Of a stretch of DNA of 8,887 bases, positions 1 through 6,452 are shown in pieces (position 1 is the stretch's first letter; the number at the start of each line of letters is the position of its first letter). Position numbers and translations under genes: made by a program. A model generated the notes under the pieces. It saw only the letters and a list, made by a program, of their open reading frames with translations. It was not told where the DNA came from and ran no database searches. The stretch spans positions 1 through 8,887 of the forward strand of contig JAFMRP010000142.1 of NCBI GenBank assembly GCA_017354095.1. The letters are read 5' to 3'. Source of the DNA: Ktedonobacteraceae bacterium (lineage in GTDB: Bacteria > Chloroflexota > Ktedonobacteria > Ktedonobacterales > Ktedonobacteraceae).

Positions 1-1
1 A

Positions 2-412
2 GAGAAACTGATCCAGATGGAGCGCAACGTCTCCGCGCGAGTCGAAGCCTTCCGCACACAAAAAGAGATGGTCAAAGCGCAGTACAGCGCGGCGCAGGCG
101 CAGGTAAAAATCAGCGAAACCGTCACCGGCATCTCAGAAGAGCTGACCGAGATGAACCTGGCCATGCAGCGGGCGCAGGATAAAGTGCTCTCCATGCAGG
201 CCCGCGCCAATGCCATGGAGGCGCTCATCGAACAGGGAACACTCGGCGAACAGGGAATGCTGGGTACAGGAGGAGACACACTGGAACGCGAACTGCAGCA
301 GATCTCGGCGGAGCAGAACATTGAGGCGCAGCTTCAGGCCATGAAGCAGCAGTTGCAGCTCAATGGGCCAGATTCACAGCAGAAACAAATTGAAGGGCCA
401 GCATCGCATTAA
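2..412 (+). CDS. PspA/IM30-family coiled-coil protein, C-terminal part (5' end outside window)
   Basis: The frame is open from the window edge to a TAA at 410-412, so the ATG at 17 is probably internal and the true start lies upstream. The visible 136 residues are almost entirely charged, heptad-like helix: an alternating Glu/Gln/Lys/Ala stretch, a middle segment around 'AQVKISETVTGISEEL', then 'MQRAQDKVLSMQARANAMEAL', and a Glu-rich acidic end with 'EAQLQAMKQQLQ'. This order matches the second half of PspA/IM30/Vipp1 proteins, which form ESCRT-III-like oligomers on the inner face of the cytoplasmic membrane and help maintain it under stress. The last 16 residues are Gln/Pro/Ser-rich and probably disordered. 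The gene converges on the small gene at 464-814. Family assignment is by pattern only. A different coiled-coil protein remains possible because the N-terminal membrane-binding helix is not visible. Confidence 0.75.
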   Translation, partial: EKLIQMERNVSARVEAFRTQKEMVKAQYSAAQAQVKISETVTGISEELTEMNLAMQRAQDKVLSMQARANAMEALIEQGTLGEQGMLGTGGDTLERELQQISAEQNIEAQLQAMKQQLQLNGPDSQQKQIEGPASH

Positions 413-434
413 TGCATCCTGCGACATGCTGGCC
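396..434. terminator. Hairpin between two convergent genes, likely terminator
   Basis: Left arm GGCCAGCAT (396-404) pairs with ATGCTGGCC (426-434). The stem extends inward through CGCA/TGCG with a 2-nt bulge, leaving a loop of about 11 nt. It overlaps the stop codon of the PspA-like gene. On the minus strand the stem is followed by a moderately T-rich tail (CTTCAATTTGTTTC), so it is a better terminator for the minus-strand gene at 464-814. On the plus strand there is no T-tract. A second copy of CATGCTGGC at 439-447 could pair with the same left arm. Confidence 0.4.
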
Positions 435-463
435 ACTTCATGCTGGCACACAGGAAGCTCAGG

Positions 464-814
464 CTACTCCTTCTTCTTCGCCTTCTCCTTCTGAGCTTTG
501 TAGAACGATTTTGGCTTGGGGCGCCGGTTCGTATCTACATATGCGGCGGGCGCGGAATCTTCGCGCGCTATGATCTCGGATTTGTCGCGCTCGCCGATTA
601 ACTCCTGCAAATCATTATAGACATAGTCATTGTCATTGACTTCGCGCAGGCTCAACATATGACGCAGAACCTGAATCTGCGAGACGTTCGTTCTATCATA
701 CCTGGCTGGCTCCGCTTTTTTCAGCAGCTTTTCGACCAGGTCCATGCTGGCATCATTGGCCCCAATCTGTTCCAGGCGATCACGCACCGTGAGCAGTTGT
801 TCATAAAGATTCAT
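464..814 (-). CDS. Hypothetical 116-residue protein with basic C-terminal tail
   Basis: I do not recognise this protein. I place the start at the ATG at 814 because GGGAGAG (823-829) precedes it by 8 nt and a good promoter lies at 864-892. The frame stays open to an ATG at 898, but that start would lie upstream of the promoter. The protein begins 'MNLYEQLLTVRDRLEQIG', with predicted amphipathic helices through about residue 85, including 'QIQVLRHMLSLREV' and 'YVYNDLQELIGER'. An Ala/Pro-containing linker follows, then a strongly basic tail ('RRPKPKSFYKAQKEKAKKKE'). There is no signal peptide, membrane segment or cysteine motif. The helical body and Lys-rich tail would suit a small nucleic-acid- or ribosome-associated protein, but that is a guess. 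It is a single-gene unit, separated from the upstream oxidoreductase gene by a terminator. Confidence 0.75.
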   Translation of the reverse strand: MNLYEQLLTVRDRLEQIGANDASMDLVEKLLKKAEPARYDRTNVSQIQVLRHMLSLREVNDNDYVYNDLQELIGERDKSEIIAREDSAPAAYVDTNRRPKPKSFYKAQKEKAKKKE

Positions 815-859
815 AATAATTGCTCTCCCTCTTGCTTGCAGACACTCAACGCTGTCCAG

Positions 860-877
860 TGCTATGCTACCATAGCA
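860..877. repeat. Near-palindrome overlapping a -10 box (possible operator)
   Basis: TGCTATG and CATAGCA are 7-bp perfect inverted arms around a 4-nt centre (CTAC); 16 of 18 positions are symmetric. The element covers the -10 hexamer (864-869) of the promoter for the small gene at 464-814. That position is typical of a repressor operator. No candidate regulator is encoded nearby. Confidence 0.4.
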
Positions 878-892
878 CCCAACAGCCGTCAA
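864..892 (-). promoter_or_regulatory. Sigma70-type promoter for the 116-residue gene
   Basis: On the minus strand, a -35 TTGACG (887-892, 5 of 6 consensus) is followed by a 17-bp spacer and a -10 TAGCAT (864-869, 4 of 6). The predicted transcript start is near 857, giving a leader of about 43 nt that contains the GGGAGAG ribosome-binding site. Confidence 0.55.
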
Positions 893-919
893 ATGCATCT
901 GGCCAATATTTGCGCGTGA

Positions 920-954
920 GCAAAAGGGCTGAGGTATCCCCTCAGCCCTTTTGC
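920..954 (-). terminator. Rho-independent-type terminator after the oxidoreductase gene
   Basis: A perfect 15-bp stem (920-934 with 940-954, GCAAAAGGGCTGAGG and its complement) closes a 5-nt loop, starting 10 bp past the oxidoreductase stop codon. The A4/T4 runs lie inside the stem near its base, so the U-tract doubles as the distal part of the arm. The symmetric sequence would fold in either direction, but only the minus-strand gene ends here. Confidence 0.75.
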
Positions 955-964
955 ATATGGGTTT

Positions 965-3085
965 TTAGCGGTCGTCCGGCATGACTTTGACCAGGTTGGT
1001 ATAGAAAGTACTGCCGCCGTTAAAATCGGCCAGCCGGTCAGAAGTTGTCCAGTTGATATTGCGTCCGTCCGGGCTAAATTTTGGCCACCAGACGGTAGTT
1101 GTTGCAAGCATGCCAGGGCGCACATCTTCTGTCACCTGGGCCACCAGGCGACACCAGCCGCGCTCATTGCTGACACGCACAAGCTGCCCGCTGCGAATAC
1201 CGCGCGTTTCTGCATCAAGCGGATGAATGCTCAGCGTTGGCACGCGCTCCTTCCCTTTCAAGCGCTCAATATTGCCGAATGACGAACTGACGAAATGATG
1301 TGCCGCGGGACAGAGCAGCGGCAGCGGCTCATCAAGGGCCTCCGTGGCCGGCCCTTCCTCCTTGCGCAGCGTCGTCTCGGCCTCAATCTCCCAGCCCGGA
1401 ACAGGATCGTATCCCTTTTCGGCAGCTCGCTCAGAATAGAACTCCACCTTGCCCGAAGGAGTGCGAAAAATACCGTCAGCGAATGGCACACGTTCCTCGG
1501 CTGGAACCGATAGTGGGAACGTGCCCTCTTCCTTCAAGCGCTCAAGCGTCAGATCTTTAACCAGTGGACTATGAACAGCTGTCGCTGCCAGCACTTCTCG
1601 CATCACCGCTTCGGCATCATCGCGCAGCCACGGCTCGTCAAAGCCCATCTCGGCTGCCAGCGCGCGCATAACATCCCAGTTGGAGCGCGCTTCACCCTGC
1701 GGCGCAATGGCCGGCATATTCATCTGTAATGAAAGGTGTCCATAAGGCTTATGCAGGTCCATCTGCTCAAGCTGGCTGGTAGCGGGCAGCACAATGTCAG
1801 CATAGCGAGCGGTATCCGTCTCGAAAAGCTCGTGGACGACGGTAAAGAGATCCTCACGCTCTAGCCCCTCAACGATCTTGCTCGCGTTTGGTGAAGAAGC
1901 CACTGGATTGGCATTGTAGACGTAGAGCGAATAGATTGGCGGATCAGCCTCGCCTGTCAACACGGCCCCCAGGCGGTTCATATTGATTGTGCGCGGCGTT
2001 GGCTGGCAATCTTGCCGGTGTCCCACAGCCTCTTTGTCCCAGCGCAGCCAGTCACTGGTACTATACATCAGGCCACCACCCGGTCGACCATACTGGCCGA
2101 TCACAGCGGGCAGACAGGCCAGCGTGCGTACCGTCTGACCACCATTCGTGTGGCGGTTGATACCATCGCTGATCCTGAGCAGCGCCGGCTCACTGGTGGC
2201 ATAGGAACGTGCCAGGTCTTCAATAGTTTCAACTGCCAGGCCGGTAATACGCGAGGCTCTCTCGGGAGAAAAGCCCTGGATGCGTTCCAGCAAATGCTCC
2301 CAACCCAGCGTATGCTGGTCGATCCAACCCTGTCTGTGCAACCCCTCGCGCACCATCACAAACATCATAGAAAGCGCAAGCGCCGCATCGGTGCCAGGGA
2401 AAGGCTGGATATGCTGATCAGCCGAGCGCGCCGTCAAGGTACGGATAGGATCGATGACGATCACTCGTGTGCCATTGCGTTGCGCCTGCCTCAGGAATGG
2501 CATGATATGTGGCGCGGTACTGGCTGGATTGCTGCCCCAGATCAGTACCAGTTTGCTTTGTAGCAGCGTCTCCGGTGGTGGAGCCAGGCGGCCTCCAATA
2601 GTGAGCAATACCGCCTCCTCAGCAGCATGGCCGCAGATAGCACGTTCCAGGCCACACGCACCCAGGCGATTCCAGAAGCGTGCGTCTGCCACTGCTCCTT
2701 GCACCAGCCCCAGTGTGCCTGCGTAGCTATAAGGCAGAATAGTCTGCGCTCCATGCCGCGCGATAATCTCTTGCCAGCGGCCAGCAATCTCCACCAGAGC
2801 CTCTTGCCAGCTTATGCGCTCAAAGCGTCCGCTGCCTTTCGGACCAACGCGCCGCAAGGGATAGAGGAGCCGGTCAGGGTGATAGACGCGCTCCAGATAG
2901 CGATTAACCTTGGCGCAGAGCCATCCACGCGTCACAGGATGGTCCGCGCGGCCACGGACACTGATAGCGCGTCCCTTTTCATCAACATGCGTCTCCAACG
3001 CACAGGTATCGGGACAGTCATGGGGGCAGGCGCCATATACAACACGCAGCTTGCGCTGCTCTTCAACGTGCGTTTTCAATGACAT
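965..3085 (-). CDS. Molybdopterin-dependent oxidoreductase (DMSO reductase superfamily), cytoplasmic, single subunit
   Basis: 706 residues. The N-terminus carries a 4Fe-4S site, C20-x3-C24-x3-C28-x28-C57 ('CPHDCPDTC' and 'GWLCAKVNRYLERVYHPDRL'), typical of bis-molybdopterin guanine dinucleotide enzymes of the BisC/YoaE-like group. Further family landmarks are 'GRFERISWQEAL' (87-96), 'IWGSNPAS' (182-189, cofactor binding), 'VIDPIRTLTA' with 'PGTDAALAL', 'TNGGQTVRT', 'YVYNANPVASSPN' and 'DIVLPAT'. The C-terminal molydopterin-dinucleotide-binding domain has 'LSIHPLDAETRGI' and 'WWPKFSPDGRNIN'. There is no twin-arginine leader, so the enzyme should act in the cytoplasm. No Fe-S electron-transfer subunit, membrane anchor or cofactor-synthesis gene lies beside it, so the substrate cannot be deduced. 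The molybdenum ligand should lie near 'AICGHAAEEA' (149-158). C151 is a candidate but I cannot confirm it. The ribosome-binding site is weak: AGG about 12 nt ahead of the ATG. Confidence 0.9.
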   Translation of the reverse strand: MSLKTHVEEQRKLRVVYGACPHDCPDTCALETHVDEKGRAISVRGRADHPVTRGWLCAKVNRYLERVYHPDRLLYPLRRVGPKGSGRFERISWQEALVEIAGRWQEIIARHGAQTILPYSYAGTLGLVQGAVADARFWNRLGACGLERAICGHAAEEAVLLTIGGRLAPPPETLLQSKLVLIWGSNPASTAPHIMPFLRQAQRNGTRVIVIDPIRTLTARSADQHIQPFPGTDAALALSMMFVMVREGLHRQGWIDQHTLGWEHLLERIQGFSPERASRITGLAVETIEDLARSYATSEPALLRISDGINRHTNGGQTVRTLACLPAVIGQYGRPGGGLMYSTSDWLRWDKEAVGHRQDCQPTPRTINMNRLGAVLTGEADPPIYSLYVYNANPVASSPNASKIVEGLEREDLFTVVHELFETDTARYADIVLPATSQLEQMDLHKPYGHLSLQMNMPAIAPQGEARSNWDVMRALAAEMGFDEPWLRDDAEAVMREVLAATAVHSPLVKDLTLERLKEEGTFPLSVPAEERVPFADGIFRTPSGKVEFYSERAAEKGYDPVPGWEIEAETTLRKEEGPATEALDEPLPLLCPAAHHFVSSSFGNIERLKGKERVPTLSIHPLDAETRGIRSGQLVRVSNERGWCRLVAQVTEDVRPGMLATTTVWWPKFSPDGRNINWTTSDRLADFNGGSTFYTNLVKVMPDDR

Positions 3086-3107
3086 ATGATATATAAACCT
3101 GGCTTTC

Positions 3108-3127
3108 TATGCGACGTTTTCCGCATA
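3108..3127. repeat. Short inverted repeat upstream of the oxidoreductase gene
   Basis: TATGCG (3108-3113) and CGCATA (3122-3127) are inverted 6-bp arms around 8 nt, 23 bp upstream of the oxidoreductase ATG. The site could be an operator or a leader hairpin. I found no convincing -35/-10 pair for the oxidoreductase gene in this interval, so the regulatory role is speculative. Confidence 0.25.
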
Positions 3128-3152
3128 ACCCTCATAGAACATACTACTACGG

Positions 3153-3368
3153 ATGTACTACTACCACACCAACCTGCCCTTGTGCAAATCAATCGGGACC
3201 AGTACATCCCGCGTCTATTACCTGGAACCGACATCGTTACTGATAGAGCATACCGCGAATGTCGAGCAGCTTAGCCAGTTTATTCTGCGTATCTCTCTTG
3301 CAAGGAACGAAGTCGAAGCTCGCCAGCTCCTGGAACAATTGGGGAGTGATGCACAACCAGAATCTTGA
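3153..3368 (+). CDS. Possible small gene, 71 residues, unknown function
   Basis: This ORF fills the otherwise empty stretch between the divergent oxidoreductase gene and the convergent exonuclease-helicase gene; its TGA ends 4 bp before the latter's stop codon. From about residue 24 the translation reads like genuine protein: 'YYLEPTSLLIEHTANVEQLS' continues into a Leu/Glu/Gln/Arg-rich amphipathic helix containing 'RISLARNEVEARQLLEQLG'. About 58% of third codon positions are G or C, similar by eye to neighbouring genes. The first 20 residues ('MYYYHTNLPLCKS...') are less convincing and no Shine-Dalgarno sequence precedes the ATG, so the true start is uncertain or the ORF may be a remnant. It resembles no family I know. 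Confidence 0.4.
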   Translation: MYYYHTNLPLCKSIGTSTSRVYYLEPTSLLIEHTANVEQLSQFILRISLARNEVEARQLLEQLGSDAQPES

Positions 3369-3372
3369 CAGG

Positions 3373-6300
3373 CTACTCCCACGAACCGCTGGCGGTGAGC
3401 CAGTCCAGGATCGTTTCGGGCATGTGTGAAGCAGTGCCCTGGCGCTGTGAGCAATGTGGAAGGCTGTGCATGATCGTGGCGCCATATGCTTTCGATATGA
3501 CGCGGCGATCAAAAAGCACCAATGCGTTACGCCGTGCATCGCTCCAGAGCAGGCGGTTAAGTGCGCGCCGCATGCGGAGTGCGGCCATCGGCACGGTGAG
3601 ATTGTTAAGTTGATCCGAATAATGTTCCGCGCGCGCCGCGATAGGTGGATCGTTCAACACAGGCATAGGCAGGCGCGTCACAACCAGGCAGGTGGGAGAA
3701 CCATCGATATCCTCAATTCCATCCCAGAAGCTGCCAGCCCCTAGTAGCACAACACGATCCTGCTGCTGGAAGATCTGCCAGAGCTGGCGTGGCGAGCCAT
3801 CAATGCCTTGACCCAGCACCAGAATGCCACGCGTCTCCAGCAGCGGCTTGATCGCCGCATAAGAGCTGCGCAACGAAGCATGCGAAGTATAGAGCGCCAC
3901 CATCCTACCCTCCAGCGCTGTTGCAAGCTGGATCAAGGACTCATCCAGGTGGCGCTGGTACTGCGGAACGTTCGGCTCAGGTACATCCTCGGGAATAAAC
4001 AGCAGCGTTTGTGCAGGTCGATCCGTTGCCACGGCGAGTGCCTGCCACTCTTCGTTCTCCAGACCGAAGCGCCTGCGCGTGAAGCTGAACGAACCATCTA
4101 CAGCCAGCGCGCTGCCCGCGAAAATGGTGCTGCTCTTTTCTGTGAGCAACAGGCGCTGCAGGAGTAACGAAGCCTGTACCTGTTGCGTATACAGGACGGG
4201 TGAGGCTTCACCAGAAGGCTCGGTATGACGCTGGTGTCCATGTTGAGAAGGTTGCATCACCTGGGGCACACGCAGCCAGTAGACGCTCTCGTTGTCAGCG
4301 AGGGAGAATGCCTTTTGTCCCAGCTGTTTCTGCTCAAGCAGCTCCTGAGCCACAGCCGCCAGTTCAGTGGCCACCGAACGATCCTCTCCACTGCCAGGGT
4401 CGATCCGGTTGCGATTGCGTCCTGCGGTCAGGATCGTTTTCTCCGCAGTGTGTAACATATCGATTATGGTCTGGAGGCGTTGGGAAGTCTGCTGCCAGGC
4501 TTGCTCTGCCTCCTGCCACGAGCTCAGGTTGCGCAATTGCGATGTCAGGCGCAAAGGCTGATCCGGTCGCTCAGTATTTCGCCCTCCAGCCCGGCCAGAA
4601 GTTTTATCTCGCCCTTCATGCGCGGACTCCTCGATCATTTGAGCGAGTGAGGTAAAGAGCTTCTCAACGGCCCCCCGACCCTGACGCAGCATCTGGAACC
4701 AGTTTAGCACGCGTGAGTCAAGCTCTGATTTAGGAATGGTGTGCGCGCGTGAAAGGCCACCCGGCCCCTTCTCTCGCAACGCGGGAGCAGCAAGCGCCAG
4801 CAGGCCTTGATAGCGGCCATCTGGCAGCTCGGTGCCAATAGTGTTGAGCAGTTCGCTGAGGTGTACCTGGTTCAGCTCAGCGCTGCTCCAGCGTGCATGC
4901 TCTTCTTCTAGCAGATCCGCATCTAGTATGACACGATGGGGTACTGCGGAAAGGAGGGAAGGCGTATGTGTCAGATCATCGAACAGGCCAGTATGTGTCG
5001 TTACAACAATGCGCGCTGCTTTGACACGTTCCTCTGCATGACTGACGAAGCAATAGCCCTTACGCTTGTACATGCAGTGCTGGTAACTTGTTCCAGCGCG
5101 AGTGTCGGTGGAGGGTATGCGCTCAACGCCCGAAGAAATACGTTTCCAGGCAGCGATCTCCTGAGGCAGCAGCGTCAATTCGCTGCGCTCGCCGGTTTGC
5201 GTCTGCTGCGCCCATAAACCCAGCTTGGCCAGTCCACGTGCCTGTTCAGCCGTCAGTTCGCCGCTGGTGCGACGCAGGGCTGCACCAAACCAGCGATGTA
5301 CGCAGAGATAGCCCCCATGTTCAGCGAGGTAGGCAACTGGTAGTTGTGTTTTGAGTCGTCTCTGCAGATTAGGAAGTGTCTGTTCGATGAGCCTGCGCGC
5401 GTTCTGCTGTCCGGAACAGGCAATGACCAGGCGGCGCGGCTCTTCTCCTGCAGGCGTCTCCGTGACCCATTGTAATGCGGGCAGCAGGGTTGGTGCATAG
5501 CCATTGCCGCCCACTGTCATCTCTACCACCAGTGGCTCGCGCGATGTGAGCGCTTCCTTCACTGCGTTGTGCGCTTCTTCATATCCGTGCAGTTGTGCCT
5601 CTCCAGCCTGCTCTGCTATGATCTCTGCTCCAGTCCGCGCCGAGCGGGGCTCGTCCCCTGACCGCTGAATGGACACTGCTTCATCTTGTGGGGCTTCTGA
5701 TGGTTGGGCAATGGCGAAGGAAAGCACGCGTGGGTCCATACCGAGCTGGGCGGCGAAGCGATCTCCCAGGCTGCCACGCTCAAGCGAGCCACGGATGCCA
5801 TCGTTACTCTGCCGTTCGCGCAGCTCCTGGCGAAAGAAATGCAGTAGTGGCCATGTGCGAGGGGCATCGAGATGAGCGAGATCTTTCAGCAGCGAGATAT
5901 CGACAGACTGCAGGCGCTGGTGTAACGCCAGAAATACTCGCATTGCCAGCACAGTATCGACCATTGCGCGGTGCCGGTCGTGTGGCACTTCAATACCTAG
6001 AGATGCGGCCACCTGGCCAAGATTATAGCTGGAGAGCGAGGGAAGTAGCACAGTCGCCAGTTCAAACGTATCAATGAGAGGGTTGGTACGTGCCAGATTC
6101 CAGCGGCGCAGGAAGCTCACATCGAAGGGGATGCTATGTCCAACAATGGGAAAATCGCCCAAAAATGCCTGTAGCCTGGGTATGAGCGAAGTGAGTGAGG
6201 GTGCGCCAATCAGGTGCTCGGGTTTAATGCCGGTCAAGCGTTGCACACGGTAGGGAATAGAACGATTGGAGGCCACAAAGGTTTCAAGCGTATCAATAAT

Positions 6301-6411
6301 TTCACTGCCTTGAAATTTGATAGCTGCAATCTCAAGAATAGTGTCTTGTTCTGCATGTAAGCCAGTAGTCTCCAGATCCAGAGCGACACGGATGGCAGCT
6401 TTCTTCGCCAT
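3373..6411 (-). CDS. DnaQ-type 3'-5' exonuclease fused to a DinG-like helicase with degenerate ATPase motifs
   Basis: 1012 residues, slightly longer than typical exonuclease-DinG fusions (about 900-950). Residues 1-165 form a DEDDh exonuclease with all catalytic positions: D12 and E14 in 'DLETTG', H92 and D97 in 'GHSIPFD', and H147 with D152 in 'HRAMVD'. A linker (about 195-260) leads to a superfamily-2 XPD/DinG-type region that aligns along its length with the family but lacks the key residues. The Walker A region at 297-307 reads 'EMTVGGNGYAP' where 'EAGTGTGKSLA' is expected. 'DADL' (497-500) replaces DEAH, 'AGSA' (765-768) replaces TSAT, and motif VI at 947-957 reads 'MRRALNRLLWS' instead of a QGFGRLIRS-like sequence. 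Motif V is retained as 'GAGSFWDGIED' (891-901). Cys370, Cys446 and Cys454 hint at a reduced Fe-S site. The exonuclease should be active; the helicase half probably cannot hydrolyse ATP. GAGGA precedes the ATG by 11 nt. The gene lies 41 bp after rdgB on the same strand, likely co-transcribed. Confidence 0.85.
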   Translation of the reverse strand: MAKKAAIRVALDLETTGLHAEQDTILEIAAIKFQGSEIIDTLETFVASNRSIPYRVQRLTGIKPEHLIGAPSLTSLIPRLQAFLGDFPIVGHSIPFDVSFLRRWNLARTNPLIDTFELATVLLPSLSSYNLGQVAASLGIEVPHDRHRAMVDTVLAMRVFLALHQRLQSVDISLLKDLAHLDAPRTWPLLHFFRQELRERQSNDGIRGSLERGSLGDRFAAQLGMDPRVLSFAIAQPSEAPQDEAVSIQRSGDEPRSARTGAEIIAEQAGEAQLHGYEEAHNAVKEALTSREPLVVEMTVGGNGYAPTLLPALQWVTETPAGEEPRRLVIACSGQQNARRLIEQTLPNLQRRLKTQLPVAYLAEHGGYLCVHRWFGAALRRTSGELTAEQARGLAKLGLWAQQTQTGERSELTLLPQEIAAWKRISSGVERIPSTDTRAGTSYQHCMYKRKGYCFVSHAEERVKAARIVVTTHTGLFDDLTHTPSLLSAVPHRVILDADLLEEEHARWSSAELNQVHLSELLNTIGTELPDGRYQGLLALAAPALREKGPGGLSRAHTIPKSELDSRVLNWFQMLRQGRGAVEKLFTSLAQMIEESAHEGRDKTSGRAGGRNTERPDQPLRLTSQLRNLSSWQEAEQAWQQTSQRLQTIIDMLHTAEKTILTAGRNRNRIDPGSGEDRSVATELAAVAQELLEQKQLGQKAFSLADNESVYWLRVPQVMQPSQHGHQRHTEPSGEASPVLYTQQVQASLLLQRLLLTEKSSTIFAGSALAVDGSFSFTRRRFGLENEEWQALAVATDRPAQTLLFIPEDVPEPNVPQYQRHLDESLIQLATALEGRMVALYTSHASLRSSYAAIKPLLETRGILVLGQGIDGSPRQLWQIFQQQDRVVLLGAGSFWDGIEDIDGSPTCLVVTRLPMPVLNDPPIAARAEHYSDQLNNLTVPMAALRMRRALNRLLWSDARRNALVLFDRRVISKAYGATIMHSLPHCSQRQGTASHMPETILDWLTASGSWE

Positions 6412-6452
6412 AAATTATCTGTTCCTCAACTCTCTCGCTGTGGATATATTTC

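Noticed and set aside
815..898. 28-residue N-terminal extension of the 116-residue protein (ATG at 898)
   Set aside because: It would start upstream of the likely promoter (864-892) and lacks a ribosome-binding site, while the ATG at 814 has GGGAGAG at the right spacing.
2012..2563. 183-codon open frame on the + strand inside the oxidoreductase gene
   Set aside because: It lies entirely antisense to a clearly conserved protein; the translation is His/Arg-rich with no family resemblance, and it is a codon-bias shadow.
3151..3209. 9-bp inverted repeat GGATGTACT / AGTACATCC with arms 41 bp apart
   Set aside because: It lies within the candidate small ORF. A pair of this length is not very unlikely by chance in a 287-bp interval, and nothing else supports a function.
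4200..4655. 151-codon open frame on the + strand inside the exonuclease-helicase gene
   Set aside because: Antisense shadow with Ala/Arg/Pro/Ser-rich composition and no recognisable domain.
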